NCBI RefSeq assembly: GCF_949287625.1
Contig: NZ_CASEGO010000052.1
Location: forward strand, 359-18,977
Length of the DNA: 18,619 nucleotides
From: an uncultured Brachyspira sp.
GTDB taxonomy: Bacteria > Spirochaetota > Brachyspiria > Brachyspirales > Brachyspiraceae
Reading direction: 5' to 3'
A program made the translations under genes and the position numbers. The notes beneath the pieces were generated by a model. That model did no database searches, was not told the DNA's origin, and saw only the letters and a list, made by a program, of their open reading frames with translations. Shown piece by piece: positions 6,823 to 15,003 of this stretch. How positions within the stretch are numbered: the first letter of the stretch is position 1; each line of letters starts with the position of its first letter.

Positions 6823-7176
6823 ATGGATATACCATCTATCATTATATATAATTTGGGCAATGCAGATTCAAAATTAATGGATCAGGTTTTATATGGGATA
6901 GAGGAAGAAGGCATACCATATGTAGTTGAAAGCAAAAATGGAGATGGTTATAAAAATGCTGCTGAGGCATCTTATAAGGCTGCTATTGCTTCAAAATTGT
7001 CAGTTGGATTAGCTATGGATAATGAGAATATTGCCGTGCATTATGCTAATTTGGAAGAAAATACGCCTTTGTTTTTATATTCTGTAAAATCAATGAATAT
7101 GCAGAATATGAGAAATATTGGCACAAATTCAGCCAGACTTGTTAAGGGAATTTATTTTATATTGAATGATGATTAA
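6823..7176 (+). CDS. pduH: Diol dehydratase reactivase, small subunit
   Basis: This 117-residue protein is the beta subunit of the reactivating factor; it is related to the dehydratase beta subunit and swaps with it during cofactor release. Typical segments are PSIIIYNLGNADSKLMDQVL, YGIEEEGIPYVVE, EASYKAAIASKLSVGLAM and NMRNIGTNSARLVKGI. The start follows the pduG stop by two bases. GGAGG at 6806-6810 lies inside the pduG end, consistent with coupling. Confidence 0.94.
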   Translation: MDIPSIIIYNLGNADSKLMDQVLYGIEEEGIPYVVESKNGDGYKNAAEASYKAAIASKLSVGLAMDNENIAVHYANLEENTPLFLYSVKSMNMQNMRNIGTNSARLVKGIYFILNDD

Positions 7177-7205
7177 TTATAATTAATTGTGATTGAGGAA
7201 TGTTT

Positions 7206-7610
7206 ATGGAGCTTAATTTAAATGACGCTTTTATCATGGCTTTGGAGGCTATAAAAAAAGCTGGAAGCATACATGTTGACGTGTGTATTTCTATAGTTAA
7301 TAGTCATGGCGAGGAGATTTTCTTTTGTAAAATGGATAATGCTCTTAAAATAAGCGAGAAATTAGCTTTTAAAAAGGCTTACAGCAGTATATCATTAAAA
7401 GTTCCTACTTCCGATATAAAAAAGCTTATTGATGACAGTTTATGCGGACTTGATACGGCTATGTCTGGAGAGCTTGTAATGTTTGGCGGAGGAATTCCAA
7501 TATTTAGAGACGGTAAATTATTGGGAGCTGTTGGAATAAGTGGCGGAGCGGTTGAGGAAGATGTAGTTATAGCTAAGGCGGCTTTAGAGGCGTTTAATAG
7601 GAACATTTAA
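7206..7610 (+). CDS. GlcG/PduO C-terminal-type (DUF336) protein
   Basis: This 134-residue protein has the GlcG/HbpS/PduO-C fold. The diagnostic C-terminal stretch is GELVMFGGGIPI, GKLLGAVGISGG, then AVEEDVVIAKAALEAF. In Salmonella this domain is fused behind the PduO adenosyltransferase and binds heme; here it stands alone, and adenosyltransferase activity probably comes from the EutT-type gene at 10437. The start at 7206 is chosen because TGAGGA (7194-7199) is six bases upstream; the ATG at 7200 directly abuts that site. The role in the compartment is unproven; a heme- or corrinoid-linked redox role supporting cofactor repair is inferred. Confidence 0.85.
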   Translation: MELNLNDAFIMALEAIKKAGSIHVDVCISIVNSHGEEIFFCKMDNALKISEKLAFKKAYSSISLKVPTSDIKKLIDDSLCGLDTAMSGELVMFGGGIPIFRDGKLLGAVGISGGAVEEDVVIAKAALEAFNRNI

Positions 7611-7645
7611 TAGATATGTAAAAATATATTTACGGAGAATATAAT

Positions 7646-9040
7646 ATGGATGAGAAATTAATAGAATCTATAGTGAGAGAAGTTGCTAAAAATATTAATA
7701 TTATTGAATCTGGAAGCAGCAGCTGCAATACATTAGGTGTATTTGACAGTATGAAAGAAGCTATTGAGTATGCAAGTATTGCACAGAAGAAATTTTTATG
7801 CTCTAGTTTGTCAGAAAGAAAAAGAATAACTGATTCTATAAGAAATAAATTGAGACCTCTTATTAAAGAGATGTCTGTTATGACTGTAGAAGAAAGCAAA
7901 ATGGGAAGAGTGGAAGATAAGATAAATAAAAATACATTAGCTATAGAAAGATGTACTGGTGTTGAAGATTTAAAAACAGGAGCTTTAACTGGTGATGACG
8001 GTCTTAGCTTAATAGAATTTTCTCCATTTGGTGTAATAGGTGCTATAACTCCGGTTACCAATCCTACAGAAACTATAATATGCAATAGTATAAATATGCT
8101 TTCTGCAGGAAACAGTGTTGTATTTAGTCCTCATCCTAGTGCTATAAAAGTATCTAATTGGCTTGTAGGAAAGATAAATGAGGCTATAATAGAAGCTGGA
8201 GGCGAGAGAAATTTAGTAGTTACTATTTCTAAGGCTTCAGTTGAAGAGGTTGATTATTTAATGGAAAGTCCTAAAGTAAATGCATTATGTATTACTGGAG
8301 GTATGCCTATAGTTATTAAGGGACTAAAAAGCGGTAAGAAAACTATAGGGGCAGGTGCTGGAAATCCTCCTGTTATAGTTGATGAGACTGCTGATATAGA
8401 ACAGGCTGCTGCTGATATAGTGGCTGGTGCTTCTCTTGATAATAATATGCCTTGTATAGCAGAAAAAGAAGTATTGGCAGTGGACTCTATATTTGACTAT
8501 TTGATGTTTAATATGGAAAAGAATAATGCATTTAAAATTTCTAAAAAAGAAGATATGGTGAAACTTGAAAAAGGTGTTATAAATGAAGACGGAGCTGTAA
8601 ACAAAAAGTTTATAGGTAAAAATGCCAAATATATATTAGATACTTTAGGCATAGAATGTCCTTATGATCCTAGACTAATAATAATGGAAACACATAAAGA
8701 ACATCCTTTTGCTGTAAAAGAGCTTATGATGCCTGTGCTTCCTTTGATAAGATGCAAAGATTTTGATGAGGCATTGGATTTGGCTGTGAAATTGGAAGAC
8801 GGATGCAGACATACTGCTGCTATGCACTCTAAACATATTGACAGACTTACAATAGCACCGAAAAGACTTCAGACAACAATATTTGTAAAAAATGCTCCTT
8901 CATATGCGGGAATAGGATTGGGAGGAGAAGGATACACTAGTTTTACATTAGCAAGCAGTACTGGGGACGGTATTACTAGTACAGTAACTTTCACAAGAAA
9001 AAGAAGATGCGTATTAAAAAATGGGTTATTTGTTAGATAA
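7646..9040 (+). CDS. pduP: CoA-acylating propionaldehyde dehydrogenase
   Basis: The enzyme oxidises propionaldehyde to propionyl-CoA with NAD+ inside the compartment. The 464-residue product matches PduP in length. Residues 1-17 (MDEKLIESIVREVAKNI) are the encapsulation peptide, followed by a short linker. The core has VEDLKTGALTGDDGL, PFGVIGAITPVTNPTETII (about 127-145), the nucleotide-binding stretch GKKTIGAGAGNPPVIVDETA (230-249) and catalytic Cys270 in DNNMPCIAEKEV. The C-terminus has FVKNAPSYAGIGLGGEG and ends RRCVLKNGLFVR. A GGAGAA-type site precedes the start. PduL uses its product. Confidence 0.96.
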   Translation: MDEKLIESIVREVAKNINIIESGSSSCNTLGVFDSMKEAIEYASIAQKKFLCSSLSERKRITDSIRNKLRPLIKEMSVMTVEESKMGRVEDKINKNTLAIERCTGVEDLKTGALTGDDGLSLIEFSPFGVIGAITPVTNPTETIICNSINMLSAGNSVVFSPHPSAIKVSNWLVGKINEAIIEAGGERNLVVTISKASVEEVDYLMESPKVNALCITGGMPIVIKGLKSGKKTIGAGAGNPPVIVDETADIEQAAADIVAGASLDNNMPCIAEKEVLAVDSIFDYLMFNMEKNNAFKISKKEDMVKLEKGVINEDGAVNKKFIGKNAKYILDTLGIECPYDPRLIIMETHKEHPFAVKELMMPVLPLIRCKDFDEALDLAVKLEDGCRHTAAMHSKHIDRLTIAPKRLQTTIFVKNAPSYAGIGLGGEGYTSFTLASSTGDGITSTVTFTRKRRCVLKNGLFVR

Positions 9041-9085
9041 ATAATTATATTTTTATATACTTAATAAAAGAGGATATTAATTATT

Positions 9086-9787
9086 ATGGAATATGCTTTA
9101 GGTATGATAGAAACTCATGGTCATACTGCTGCTGTTGAGGCTTTAGATGCAGCATCCAAGGCTAGTAATATAATTTTTCCTTCTATGGTGCATGTGGGAA
9201 GCGGAAGAATTGCAGTATCATTTTTCGGAGATGTTTCTGCAGTTAAAGCTGCTGTTGACTGCGGCGTTGCTGCTGCTGAGAAAGTTGGAAAGGTTTTAGG
9301 CAGTAATGTTATAGCCAGATTGGATAAACAGGTTCTTAATTCTCTTTTTGAATATGTATCTTTTGATAATAATAAAGATTCGAACAAAGAGAATGAAGAA
9401 ACTTTGGAAAACAAACAATCAGAAAGCAATACAGAAATAATTAATGAAAATGCTGGTAATTCTGACATAGAAAACAAAGAGAATGAAGAGACTTTGGAAA
9501 ATAAAAAAACAGAAAGCAGTACAGAAATAATTAATGAAAATGCTGATAATTCTGACATAGAAAACAAAGAGAATGAAGAGACTTTGGAAAACAAACAATC
9601 AGAAAACAGTACAGAAATAATTAATGAAAATGCTGATAATAATTCATCAGATAGTAATGTTGTAATTAATAATACATCGCTTTTTGATGAAGATATTAAT
9701 AACAAAACAGATAATGAAACGGCTTCTAATGAAACTGTTTCAAAGAAAAAAACAAGAAAAAAGAAAAAAAATAATAATAATCAATAA
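9086..9787 (+). CDS. BMC-domain shell protein with long acidic repeat tail
   Basis: Residues 1 to about 91 form a single BMC-H domain (ALGMIETHGHTAAVEALDAA, HVGSGRIAVSFFGDVSAVKA). The remaining 140 or so residues are unrelated to known domains: low-complexity, rich in Glu, Asn and Ser, with three 30-residue tandem repeats (about residues 100-185, unit NKENEETLENK..ES.TEIIN). They end in a Lys/Arg cluster, KKKTRKKKKNNNNQ. The tail is predicted to be disordered and contains no Cys. Its position after pduP and before the pduJ-like genes recalls PduK, a BMC protein with a C-terminal extension, but the Fe-S-type cysteines of PduK are absent. The tail could link shells, cargo or cell components; that is inference. 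Confidence 0.88.
   Translation: MEYALGMIETHGHTAAVEALDAASKASNIIFPSMVHVGSGRIAVSFFGDVSAVKAAVDCGVAAAEKVGKVLGSNVIARLDKQVLNSLFEYVSFDNNKDSNKENEETLENKQSESNTEIINENAGNSDIENKENEETLENKKTESSTEIINENADNSDIENKENEETLENKQSENSTEIINENADNNSSDSNVVINNTSLFDEDINNKTDNETASNETVSKKKTRKKKKNNNNQ
9383..9640 (+). repeat. 90-bp tandem repeat within the shell-protein tail
   Basis: Units begin at 9383, 9473 and 9563 (AACAAAGAGAATGAAGA...). The first two are a full 90 bp and the third ends near 9640. Each unit encodes 30 residues in frame. The units are nearly identical at DNA level, so they probably arose recently and may vary in number. Confidence 0.9.
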
Positions 9788-9816
9788 AATAATAAAAATC
9801 ATTGGAGGTAATATAT

Positions 9817-10089
9817 ATGGCAAGTTCTATGGCTTTAGGTATGATAGAAACTAAAGGTTTGGTATCTGCTATAGAGGCAGCAGATGCTATGGTAAAAGCA
9901 GCTAATGTTAATCTAGTAGGTAAAACATTAATAGGCGGAGGTTTGGTAACAGTTATGGTACGCGGAGATGTAGGAGCAGTGAAAGCAGCAACAGATGCAG
10001 GAGCAGCAGCTGCAGCTAAAGTAGGCGAACTTATCAGCGTTCATGTAATACCAAGACCTCATGAAGAAGTAGAAACTATATTAAAATAA
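9817..10089 (+). CDS. pduJ: PduA/PduJ-type hexameric shell protein, copy 1
   Basis: A 90-residue BMC-H protein forming the main hexagonal facets of the shell. It closely follows PduA/PduJ: ALGMIETKGLVSAIEAADAM, RGDVGAVKAATDAGAAAA, VHVIPRPHEEVE. The start at 9817 has GGAGG (9804-9808) eight bases upstream; a TTG at 9802 overlaps that site and is rejected. The loop that lines the central pore reads IGGG, where Salmonella PduA/PduJ have IGSG (Ser40). The next gene is a near copy. Confidence 0.95.
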   Translation: MASSMALGMIETKGLVSAIEAADAMVKAANVNLVGKTLIGGGLVTVMVRGDVGAVKAATDAGAAAAAKVGELISVHVIPRPHEEVETILK

Positions 10090-10108
10090 TTAATAGGAGG
10101 CTAATAAT

Positions 10109-10414
10109 ATGGCAAGTTCTATGGCTTTAGGTATGATAGAAACTAAAGGTTTGGTATCTGCTATAGAAGCAGCAGATGCTATGGTAAAAGCAGCTAATGT
10201 TAATCTAGTAGGAAAAACATTAGTAGGCGGAGGATTAGTAACAATTATGGTACGCGGAGATGTAGGAGCAGTGAAAGCAGCAACAGATGCAGGAGCAGCA
10301 GCTGCAGCTAAAGTAGGAGAGCTTATCAGCGTACATGTAATACCAAGACCTCATGAAGAAGTAGAAACACTTCTTCCAGCTCCAAAAGTTAATAACAGCA
10401 GTAAAGAAGAGTAA
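10109..10414 (+). CDS. pduJ: PduA/PduJ-type hexameric shell protein, copy 2
   Basis: A 101-residue BMC-H protein almost identical to the gene just upstream. Over the first 85 or so residues only Ile/Val exchanges are seen, and about ten bases differ over roughly 255, mostly silent. It also has the Gly-rich pore loop IGGG/VGGG. The C-terminus differs, ending LLPAPKVNNSSKEE instead of ILK. AGGAGG (10095-10100) lies eight bases before the ATG. Recent tandem duplication or continuing gene conversion is likely. Confidence 0.95.
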   Translation: MASSMALGMIETKGLVSAIEAADAMVKAANVNLVGKTLVGGGLVTIMVRGDVGAVKAATDAGAAAAAKVGELISVHVIPRPHEEVETLLPAPKVNNSSKEE

Positions 10415-10436
10415 TATATAAAGTAATAGGTTTATT

Positions 10437-11192
10437 ATGAAAGTTTTAACAGAACAAATGCTTAGAAGCGAGATACTTAACAGAGATGTATCAGAATATT
10501 TTATAGAAGAGGGCGTTTTTGTAACTCCTTCTGCTAAAGAATATTTGGCTTCACGCAAAATAGAACTTAAAATAAAATCAGGCGGTTTTAATGCAGGAAG
10601 TTCTACATCAAGTCCTAAATCCTATGGCATAAAAGAAATAGAAAATATGGAGTATTATATAGACTATAGTACAAATAAAAAATTGAATACTAAACCTGAA
10701 AATTATACTCATTTATATGATAATGTATTAGTTGAGAAAAATCATCCTAGGATAGTGCTAAGGGGAAAATTAGACAGTCTGCTTTCTTTAATTGTTGATA
10801 TACAGTATCAGTTTAAAGAAAGACATGAGGATAAATTGCTTGAATACTTAAAAAAATATCAGAAGCTAATACATACTATATTATATTCTGAGGTTTCAAA
10901 TAAAAGTTTAGAGTTTGATACCATATTCGATTTGACAGAAGAAGAGATTAGAAAAATGTCTCATCACCCAAAAGAGTATTTCGGATGCGATCATATTTTT
11001 GTTAATTGTAATATGCCTTTTACTGTTATAAAACTTAATCTTATAAGAACAGCTGTTAGAGAAGCGGAGCTTGCAGCATATAATGCTTTGAAAAATGAAA
11101 GAGATGACCTTATAAAGTTATTGAATCGTATGAGCAGTGCTGTTTATATATTAATGTTGATGGCACATACCGGTAAGGATATAAGCAAATGA
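10437..11192 (+). CDS. eutT: EutT-type cob(I)alamin adenosyltransferase
   Basis: This enzyme would transfer adenosine from ATP to cob(I)alamin, making the AdoCbl needed by PduCDE. The 251-residue product matches EutT over its C-terminal half: VLRGKLDSLLSLIVDIQYQF, FDLTEEEIRKMSHHPKEYFG, LNLIRTAVREAELAAYNA and LLNRMSSAVYILMLMAHTG. The N-terminus has the EutT-like FIEEGVFVTPSAKEYLASRK. The HX11CCX2C metal-binding motif of Salmonella EutT is missing: the only cysteines are in FGCDHIFVNC near residues 184-191. It replaces the PduO-type enzyme usual in pdu operons. It ends in an ATGA overlap with pduL. Confidence 0.88.
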   Translation: MKVLTEQMLRSEILNRDVSEYFIEEGVFVTPSAKEYLASRKIELKIKSGGFNAGSSTSSPKSYGIKEIENMEYYIDYSTNKKLNTKPENYTHLYDNVLVEKNHPRIVLRGKLDSLLSLIVDIQYQFKERHEDKLLEYLKKYQKLIHTILYSEVSNKSLEFDTIFDLTEEEIRKMSHHPKEYFGCDHIFVNCNMPFTVIKLNLIRTAVREAELAAYNALKNERDDLIKLLNRMSSAVYILMLMAHTGKDISK

Positions 11193-11821
11193 CAGATAAT
11201 TCATTTTTTAATAAAATATCTGATTCCATTAAATATGAGCTTAGCAAAAGAAAAATCATAAAGGTGGAAATATCAGCAAGGCATGTACATCTGTCTCAAA
11301 GTGATTTAGAAATATTGTTTGGAAAAGGTTATTCTTTAACTCCGAAAAGAGATCTTTCGCAGCCTGGGCAGTATTTAAGTGAGGAGCGTGTTAAACTTGT
11401 TGGTGCTAAGTCAGAAATGAATAATATAGCTATATTAGGTCCTGTGAGAAAAAATACTCAGGTAGAGTTGTCTATATCTGATTCTAGGGCATTAGGTATT
11501 AAAAATATAACGATTAATGAATCGGGACAGCTTGAGGGTGCTGGAGATATAACTATAATTGGAAAAAATGGAAGTATAGAAGCTAAAAATTCTGTTATAG
11601 TGGCTAAAAGACATATACATTTAAGAGAAAAAGATGCTTCAGAATGGAATTTGTATAATGGTCAGATAGTTAAAGTTAAAGTTTATGGTATTAGATCTTT
11701 AATATTTGATGAGGTTGTTGTAAGGGTTAGTGATAAGTTTATGCCTGCTATGCATATAGATTTTGATGAAGCAAATGCATGCGGTTTACTCAGTCAGGGA
11801 TATGGAGAGATCATTTTATGA
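11189..11821 (+). CDS. pduL: Phosphate propanoyltransferase PduL
   Basis: It converts propionyl-CoA and phosphate to propionyl-phosphate, recycling CoA inside the shell. The 210-residue product has the two PduL half-domains with metal-binding histidines: SARHVHLSQSDLE (His32, His34) and AKRHIHLREKDASEW (His142, His144), plus MHIDFDEANACG (His189). QPGQYLSEERVKLVG and ILGPVRKNTQVELS are also typical. The first 22 residues (FFNKISDSIKYELSK) may be a divergent encapsulation peptide, as Salmonella PduL has one there. It overlaps eutT and the next gene by four bases each. Confidence 0.96.
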   Translation: MTDNSFFNKISDSIKYELSKRKIIKVEISARHVHLSQSDLEILFGKGYSLTPKRDLSQPGQYLSEERVKLVGAKSEMNNIAILGPVRKNTQVELSISDSRALGIKNITINESGQLEGAGDITIIGKNGSIEAKNSVIVAKRHIHLREKDASEWNLYNGQIVKVKVYGIRSLIFDEVVVRVSDKFMPAMHIDFDEANACGLLSQGYGEIIL

Positions 11822-12657
11822 GTTTTTCATTTGAATATGTTGATTCTATTATAGATAAGACGACTGACTGTATAGAAAAAAACGGAGATTTTGATATAAA
11901 TGATAAACTGTATGTAGGTGTTGATTTAGGTACTGCTTATATTGTATTGGTAGTTGTAGATTCAAAAGGCAATCCTATAGCAACGGAGCTTCAATATGCT
12001 GAAGTAGTAAGAGATGGTCTTGTTGTTGACTATTCTAGGGCTTGCTCTATTGTCAGAGAATTAAAGGGAAAATTGGAAAATAGGCTTGGAGTTGAGCTTG
12101 TAAATGCTGCTATTGCTATGCCGCCCGGAGTTAACAACAAATCAGTTGCTACGCATAGATATGTAGCTGAGAGTGCTGGGTTTGAGGTATTAAATGTGAT
12201 AGAAGAGCCTGAAGCTGCTAACTATATATTAAATATAGATAACGGAGCAGTTGTTGATGTGGGCGGAGGTACTACTGGTATTGCTATATTTAATAATGGT
12301 AAAATGATATATACGGCTGATGAGCCTACTGGCGGGACGCATTTTACTCTTACTATTGCTGGAAATTATGGTATTTCTTTTAATGAAGCAGAAAATAAAA
12401 AGAAAGATAAAAATAATTCAAAAGAGATATTCAGAATTGTTCTTCCAGTAATACAAAAGGTAGGCAGCATAATAAGCAAGCATATAAAAGATTATGATGT
12501 AGATTTAATTTGCTTAGTTGGCGGTACAGTATGCTTGGACGGGTTTGAAAATGTTGTTGAAAAAGAAACTAATGTGCATACTATAAAGCCTAAAAATCCT
12601 TTTTTGGTTACGCCTTTGGGGATAGCTATGAGTTTGGTTAAAAATAACAAGGATTAA
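11818..12657 (+). CDS. eutJ: EutJ-like Hsp70/actin-fold chaperone
   Basis: A 279-residue protein matching EutJ in length and motifs: phosphate-1 loop YVGVDLGTAY (about 32-41), AAIAMPPGV, IEEPEAANYIL, phosphate-2 VVDVGGGTTGIAIF, DEPTGGTHFTLTIAG and adenosine motif LVGGTVCLDGFE. The start at 11818 forms an ATGA overlap with pduL, with GGAGAG just upstream; longer in-frame starts lie inside pduL. EutJ is thought to act as a chaperone or reactivase in ethanolamine compartments. Here PduGH already supplies reactivation, so its client is unclear. Confidence 0.9.
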   Translation: MSFSFEYVDSIIDKTTDCIEKNGDFDINDKLYVGVDLGTAYIVLVVVDSKGNPIATELQYAEVVRDGLVVDYSRACSIVRELKGKLENRLGVELVNAAIAMPPGVNNKSVATHRYVAESAGFEVLNVIEEPEAANYILNIDNGAVVDVGGGTTGIAIFNNGKMIYTADEPTGGTHFTLTIAGNYGISFNEAENKKKDKNNSKEIFRIVLPVIQKVGSIISKHIKDYDVDLICLVGGTVCLDGFENVVEKETNVHTIKPKNPFLVTPLGIAMSLVKNNKD

Positions 12658-12689
12658 TTAATAAAAATTAGAGGAAGTATTATAAATTT

Positions 12690-13325
12690 ATGGACGATTT
12701 AGTATTAAAAAAAATTGTACTAGAAGTTATAAATCAATTAAATAAAACATGCATAGATTCTGTATTTGTTCTATCGGATAATAATAGTTTTTGCTTCAAA
12801 AGCGAATTAGAAAATATGGGATATAAAGTTGATATATCTAATAATGCTTGCGATTTTAATAATCATTGTATGTTTATAATAGCTGATTTATCTGCTGAGA
12901 TTATATCTTCTATATCCAATCTTTTATATAAAGACAGTAATACTTCTTTTATAATTAATGCTTTGTTAGCTGGAAAAAAAGTTTTGGCATTAAAAGATAA
13001 TGATAAATTTGATAATTATAAAAAAACAGCTTCTAATCAATTATTTTCTAAATTATTAGAGCTTGAAAATACAGCAAAATCTTACGGGCTTATAATACTT
13101 GATAGTAAAAGTTTTTTATCATATTTTAGTAAAAATAGTAATAATGAAATTAAAAGTTCATCATCTTCATTTGATTTTAGAGATAAAAAAGTTATTACTA
13201 AAAGTGATATAATGGATATTGTTAAGGATTATTCAAGCATTGCAGTAAGAAATAATGTTATAATAACACCGCTTGTTATGGATTATATAAAAGAAAATAA
13301 AATAAACATTATTTATAATGAATAA
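12690..13325 (+). CDS. Unassigned microcompartment protein in the pduM position
   Basis: I do not recognise the family with confidence. Three parts are visible in 211 residues. Residues 1-18 (MDDLVLKKIVLEVINQL) resemble encapsulation peptides. Residues about 24-140 look like an alpha/beta, possibly flavoprotein-type fold (SVFVLSD, CMFIIADLS, FIINALLAGKKVLALK, YGLIILD). A Ser-rich linker follows, then residues 168-211 (KKVITKSDIMDIV, NNVIITPLVMDYI, NKINIIYNE) match a short module also found in EutT and in the protein at 15563. Placement between pduL/eutJ and pduN is that of pduM, required for compartment assembly in Salmonella, but clear PduM similarity is not evident. The start follows GAGGAA after 13 bases. 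Confidence 0.75.
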   Translation: MDDLVLKKIVLEVINQLNKTCIDSVFVLSDNNSFCFKSELENMGYKVDISNNACDFNNHCMFIIADLSAEIISSISNLLYKDSNTSFIINALLAGKKVLALKDNDKFDNYKKTASNQLFSKLLELENTAKSYGLIILDSKSFLSYFSKNSNNEIKSSSSSFDFRDKKVITKSDIMDIVKDYSSIAVRNNVIITPLVMDYIKENKINIIYNE

Positions 13326-13343
13326 AATTAAAAGGAATTATTA

Positions 13344-13616
13344 ATGGTACTAGCAAAAGTAATAGGGAGTGTATGGGCTACAAAAAAAGAGGAGGCTTTA
13401 TCTGGAAGCAAACTTTTAATTACAAGAGTATTCGAACCAGATACTAATAAAGAATTGGATATTATTGTAGCTTGTGATTATATAGGAGCTGGTATAGGCG
13501 ATATAGTTATTATTACTTCTGGAAGCGGTGCTAGAAATGCTCAGGGTGATAAAGATATGCTGCCTATAGATGCAGTTATAGTGGGAATAGTGGATCAGGT
13601 TGATTTAAATAAATAA
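13344..13616 (+). CDS. pduN: PduN/EutN-type pentameric shell vertex protein
   Basis: A 90-residue BMC-P (EutN/CcmL) protein that caps the vertices of the polyhedral shell. Typical features are MVLAKVIGSVWATKKEEALSG at the start, KLLITRVF, VACDYIGAGIGDIVIITSGS, ARNA and DAVIVGIVDQVDL at the end. AAGGAA precedes the ATG. It is the only pentamer gene in the window, so it should supply all vertices. Confidence 0.95.
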   Translation: MVLAKVIGSVWATKKEEALSGSKLLITRVFEPDTNKELDIIVACDYIGAGIGDIVIITSGSGARNAQGDKDMLPIDAVIVGIVDQVDLNK

Positions 13617-13632
13617 AAATGAAGGTTTATAT

Positions 13633-15003
13633 ATGAGTTTGAAAGAAAAAATATATAATGCTGGTATTGTGGGTGCCGGCGGAGCAGGTTTTCCATCACA
13701 TATAAAATTGCCTGAAAAAGTGGAATATTTGATAGCTAATGCAGCAGAATGCGAACCCCTATTAAAAACGGATCAGTTCTTAATGCTGAAATATGCTGAT
13801 AAAATAATAAAAGCATTAACCGTTATAGGTAATGAAATATCAGCTGAGCATATAATTATCGGTACTAAGAAAAAATATACTAAGCAAATAGAAGCATTAT
13901 CTGAAGCTATAAAAAAAGAAAATGCTCCTATAGAAATAAAGACATTTAAAAGTTTTTATCCTTTGGGTGATGAACAGACTTTGGTATACAATATTACTAA
14001 AAGAGTTATTAAGGCTGGAGGTATACCTTTAGAGGTGGGCTGTGTTGTATTTAATGTTGCTACTTTATGCAATATTTATGATAGTTTAAGCGATATACCT
14101 GTAACTTCAAAATATATGTCAATATTAGGAGAGGTAGATAAACCTTCTATTGTTAAAGCTCCTATAGGTGCTAATTTAAGAGAGATTTTATATCAGTCTG
14201 GCGTAAATGATGATGATAAATATGTCATAGTAGGCGGTCCTATGATGGGTAGATATTATCCTATAAAAGAGACTAATAATTTGTTTGTTAAGAAAACAAC
14301 TGGGGCTTTGATAGTTATTGATAATGATCATTATTTGGTAAAAAAGAAAAATATAAATTATGATAAGATGATTTCTTTAGCTAAATGTTCATGTATACAA
14401 TGTTCTGCTTGTTCTGAATTATGCCCTAGAAATTTAATCGGTCATAAAATTCACCCTCATTTGGTTATGCGTACTTCCGCATTTGCTGATTTGGATAATA
14501 TAGAAAATAATAGTGAGAATGTATTGGACATACTTAAAGAGGCATATTTCTGCTGTGAGTGCGGTATATGCGAACTTTATTCTTGTCCTATGGGTATTAA
14601 TCCTTCAAACATGAATATATACATTAAATCACTTTTGAGAAAAGCGAATATTAAATTGGACAGAAATGTAAAAGATTATGGGGTACACTCATCTATAGAA
14701 TATAGAAGGGTATCAACTAACAGACTTACTAGAATTTTAGAATTGGATAAATATGCCCATGATGAAGCAGACTTGGATAACCCTAAAGAAATTAAAGTTT
14801 CAAGAGTATGTATAGAATTAAGGCAGCATATAGGAATGCCTGCTGAGGCTTTAGTTAAAGAGGGCGATTTAGTTAAAGAAGGTCAAATTATAGCTGCAGT
14901 ACCAATAGATAAAGTTGGGGCTAATATTCATTCAAGTATTAATGGTATTGTAGAGTCTGCTGACAGTGAAAAAATAGTTATAAATGGGGAGAGTATTAAA
15001 TGA
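13633..15003 (+). CDS. pduS: Cobalamin reductase PduS, RnfC-like Fe-S flavoprotein
   Basis: PduS reduces cob(II)alamin for adenosylation and can pass electrons to the shell protein PduT. The 456-residue product starts with the RnfC-like GIVGAGGAGFPSHIKL (11-25) and NAAECEPLLKTD. Two ferredoxin-type clusters are visible: CSCIQCSACSELCP (Cys254, 257, 260, 264) and CCECGICELYSCP (Cys307/308, 310, 313, 318). The C-terminal part has a biotinyl/lipoyl-like hammerhead, LVKEGDLVKEGQIIAAVP. It overlaps pduT by four bases (ATGA), fitting their joint redox role. Confidence 0.95.
   Translation: MSLKEKIYNAGIVGAGGAGFPSHIKLPEKVEYLIANAAECEPLLKTDQFLMLKYADKIIKALTVIGNEISAEHIIIGTKKKYTKQIEALSEAIKKENAPIEIKTFKSFYPLGDEQTLVYNITKRVIKAGGIPLEVGCVVFNVATLCNIYDSLSDIPVTSKYMSILGEVDKPSIVKAPIGANLREILYQSGVNDDDKYVIVGGPMMGRYYPIKETNNLFVKKTTGALIVIDNDHYLVKKKNINYDKMISLAKCSCIQCSACSELCPRNLIGHKIHPHLVMRTSAFADLDNIENNSENVLDILKEAYFCCECGICELYSCPMGINPSNMNIYIKSLLRKANIKLDRNVKDYGVHSSIEYRRVSTNRLTRILELDKYAHDEADLDNPKEIKVSRVCIELRQHIGMPAEALVKEGDLVKEGQIIAAVPIDKVGANIHSSINGIVESADSEKIVINGESIK

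Noticed and set aside
9383..9640. The three 90-bp units as a CRISPR-like array
   Set aside because: The units are contiguous without spacers and encode an in-frame protein repeat.
9121..9705. A 194-codon antisense frame opposite the tailed shell gene
   Set aside because: It results from the low-complexity A-rich repeats of the real gene; its product is a monotonous Leu/Ser string with no start signal.
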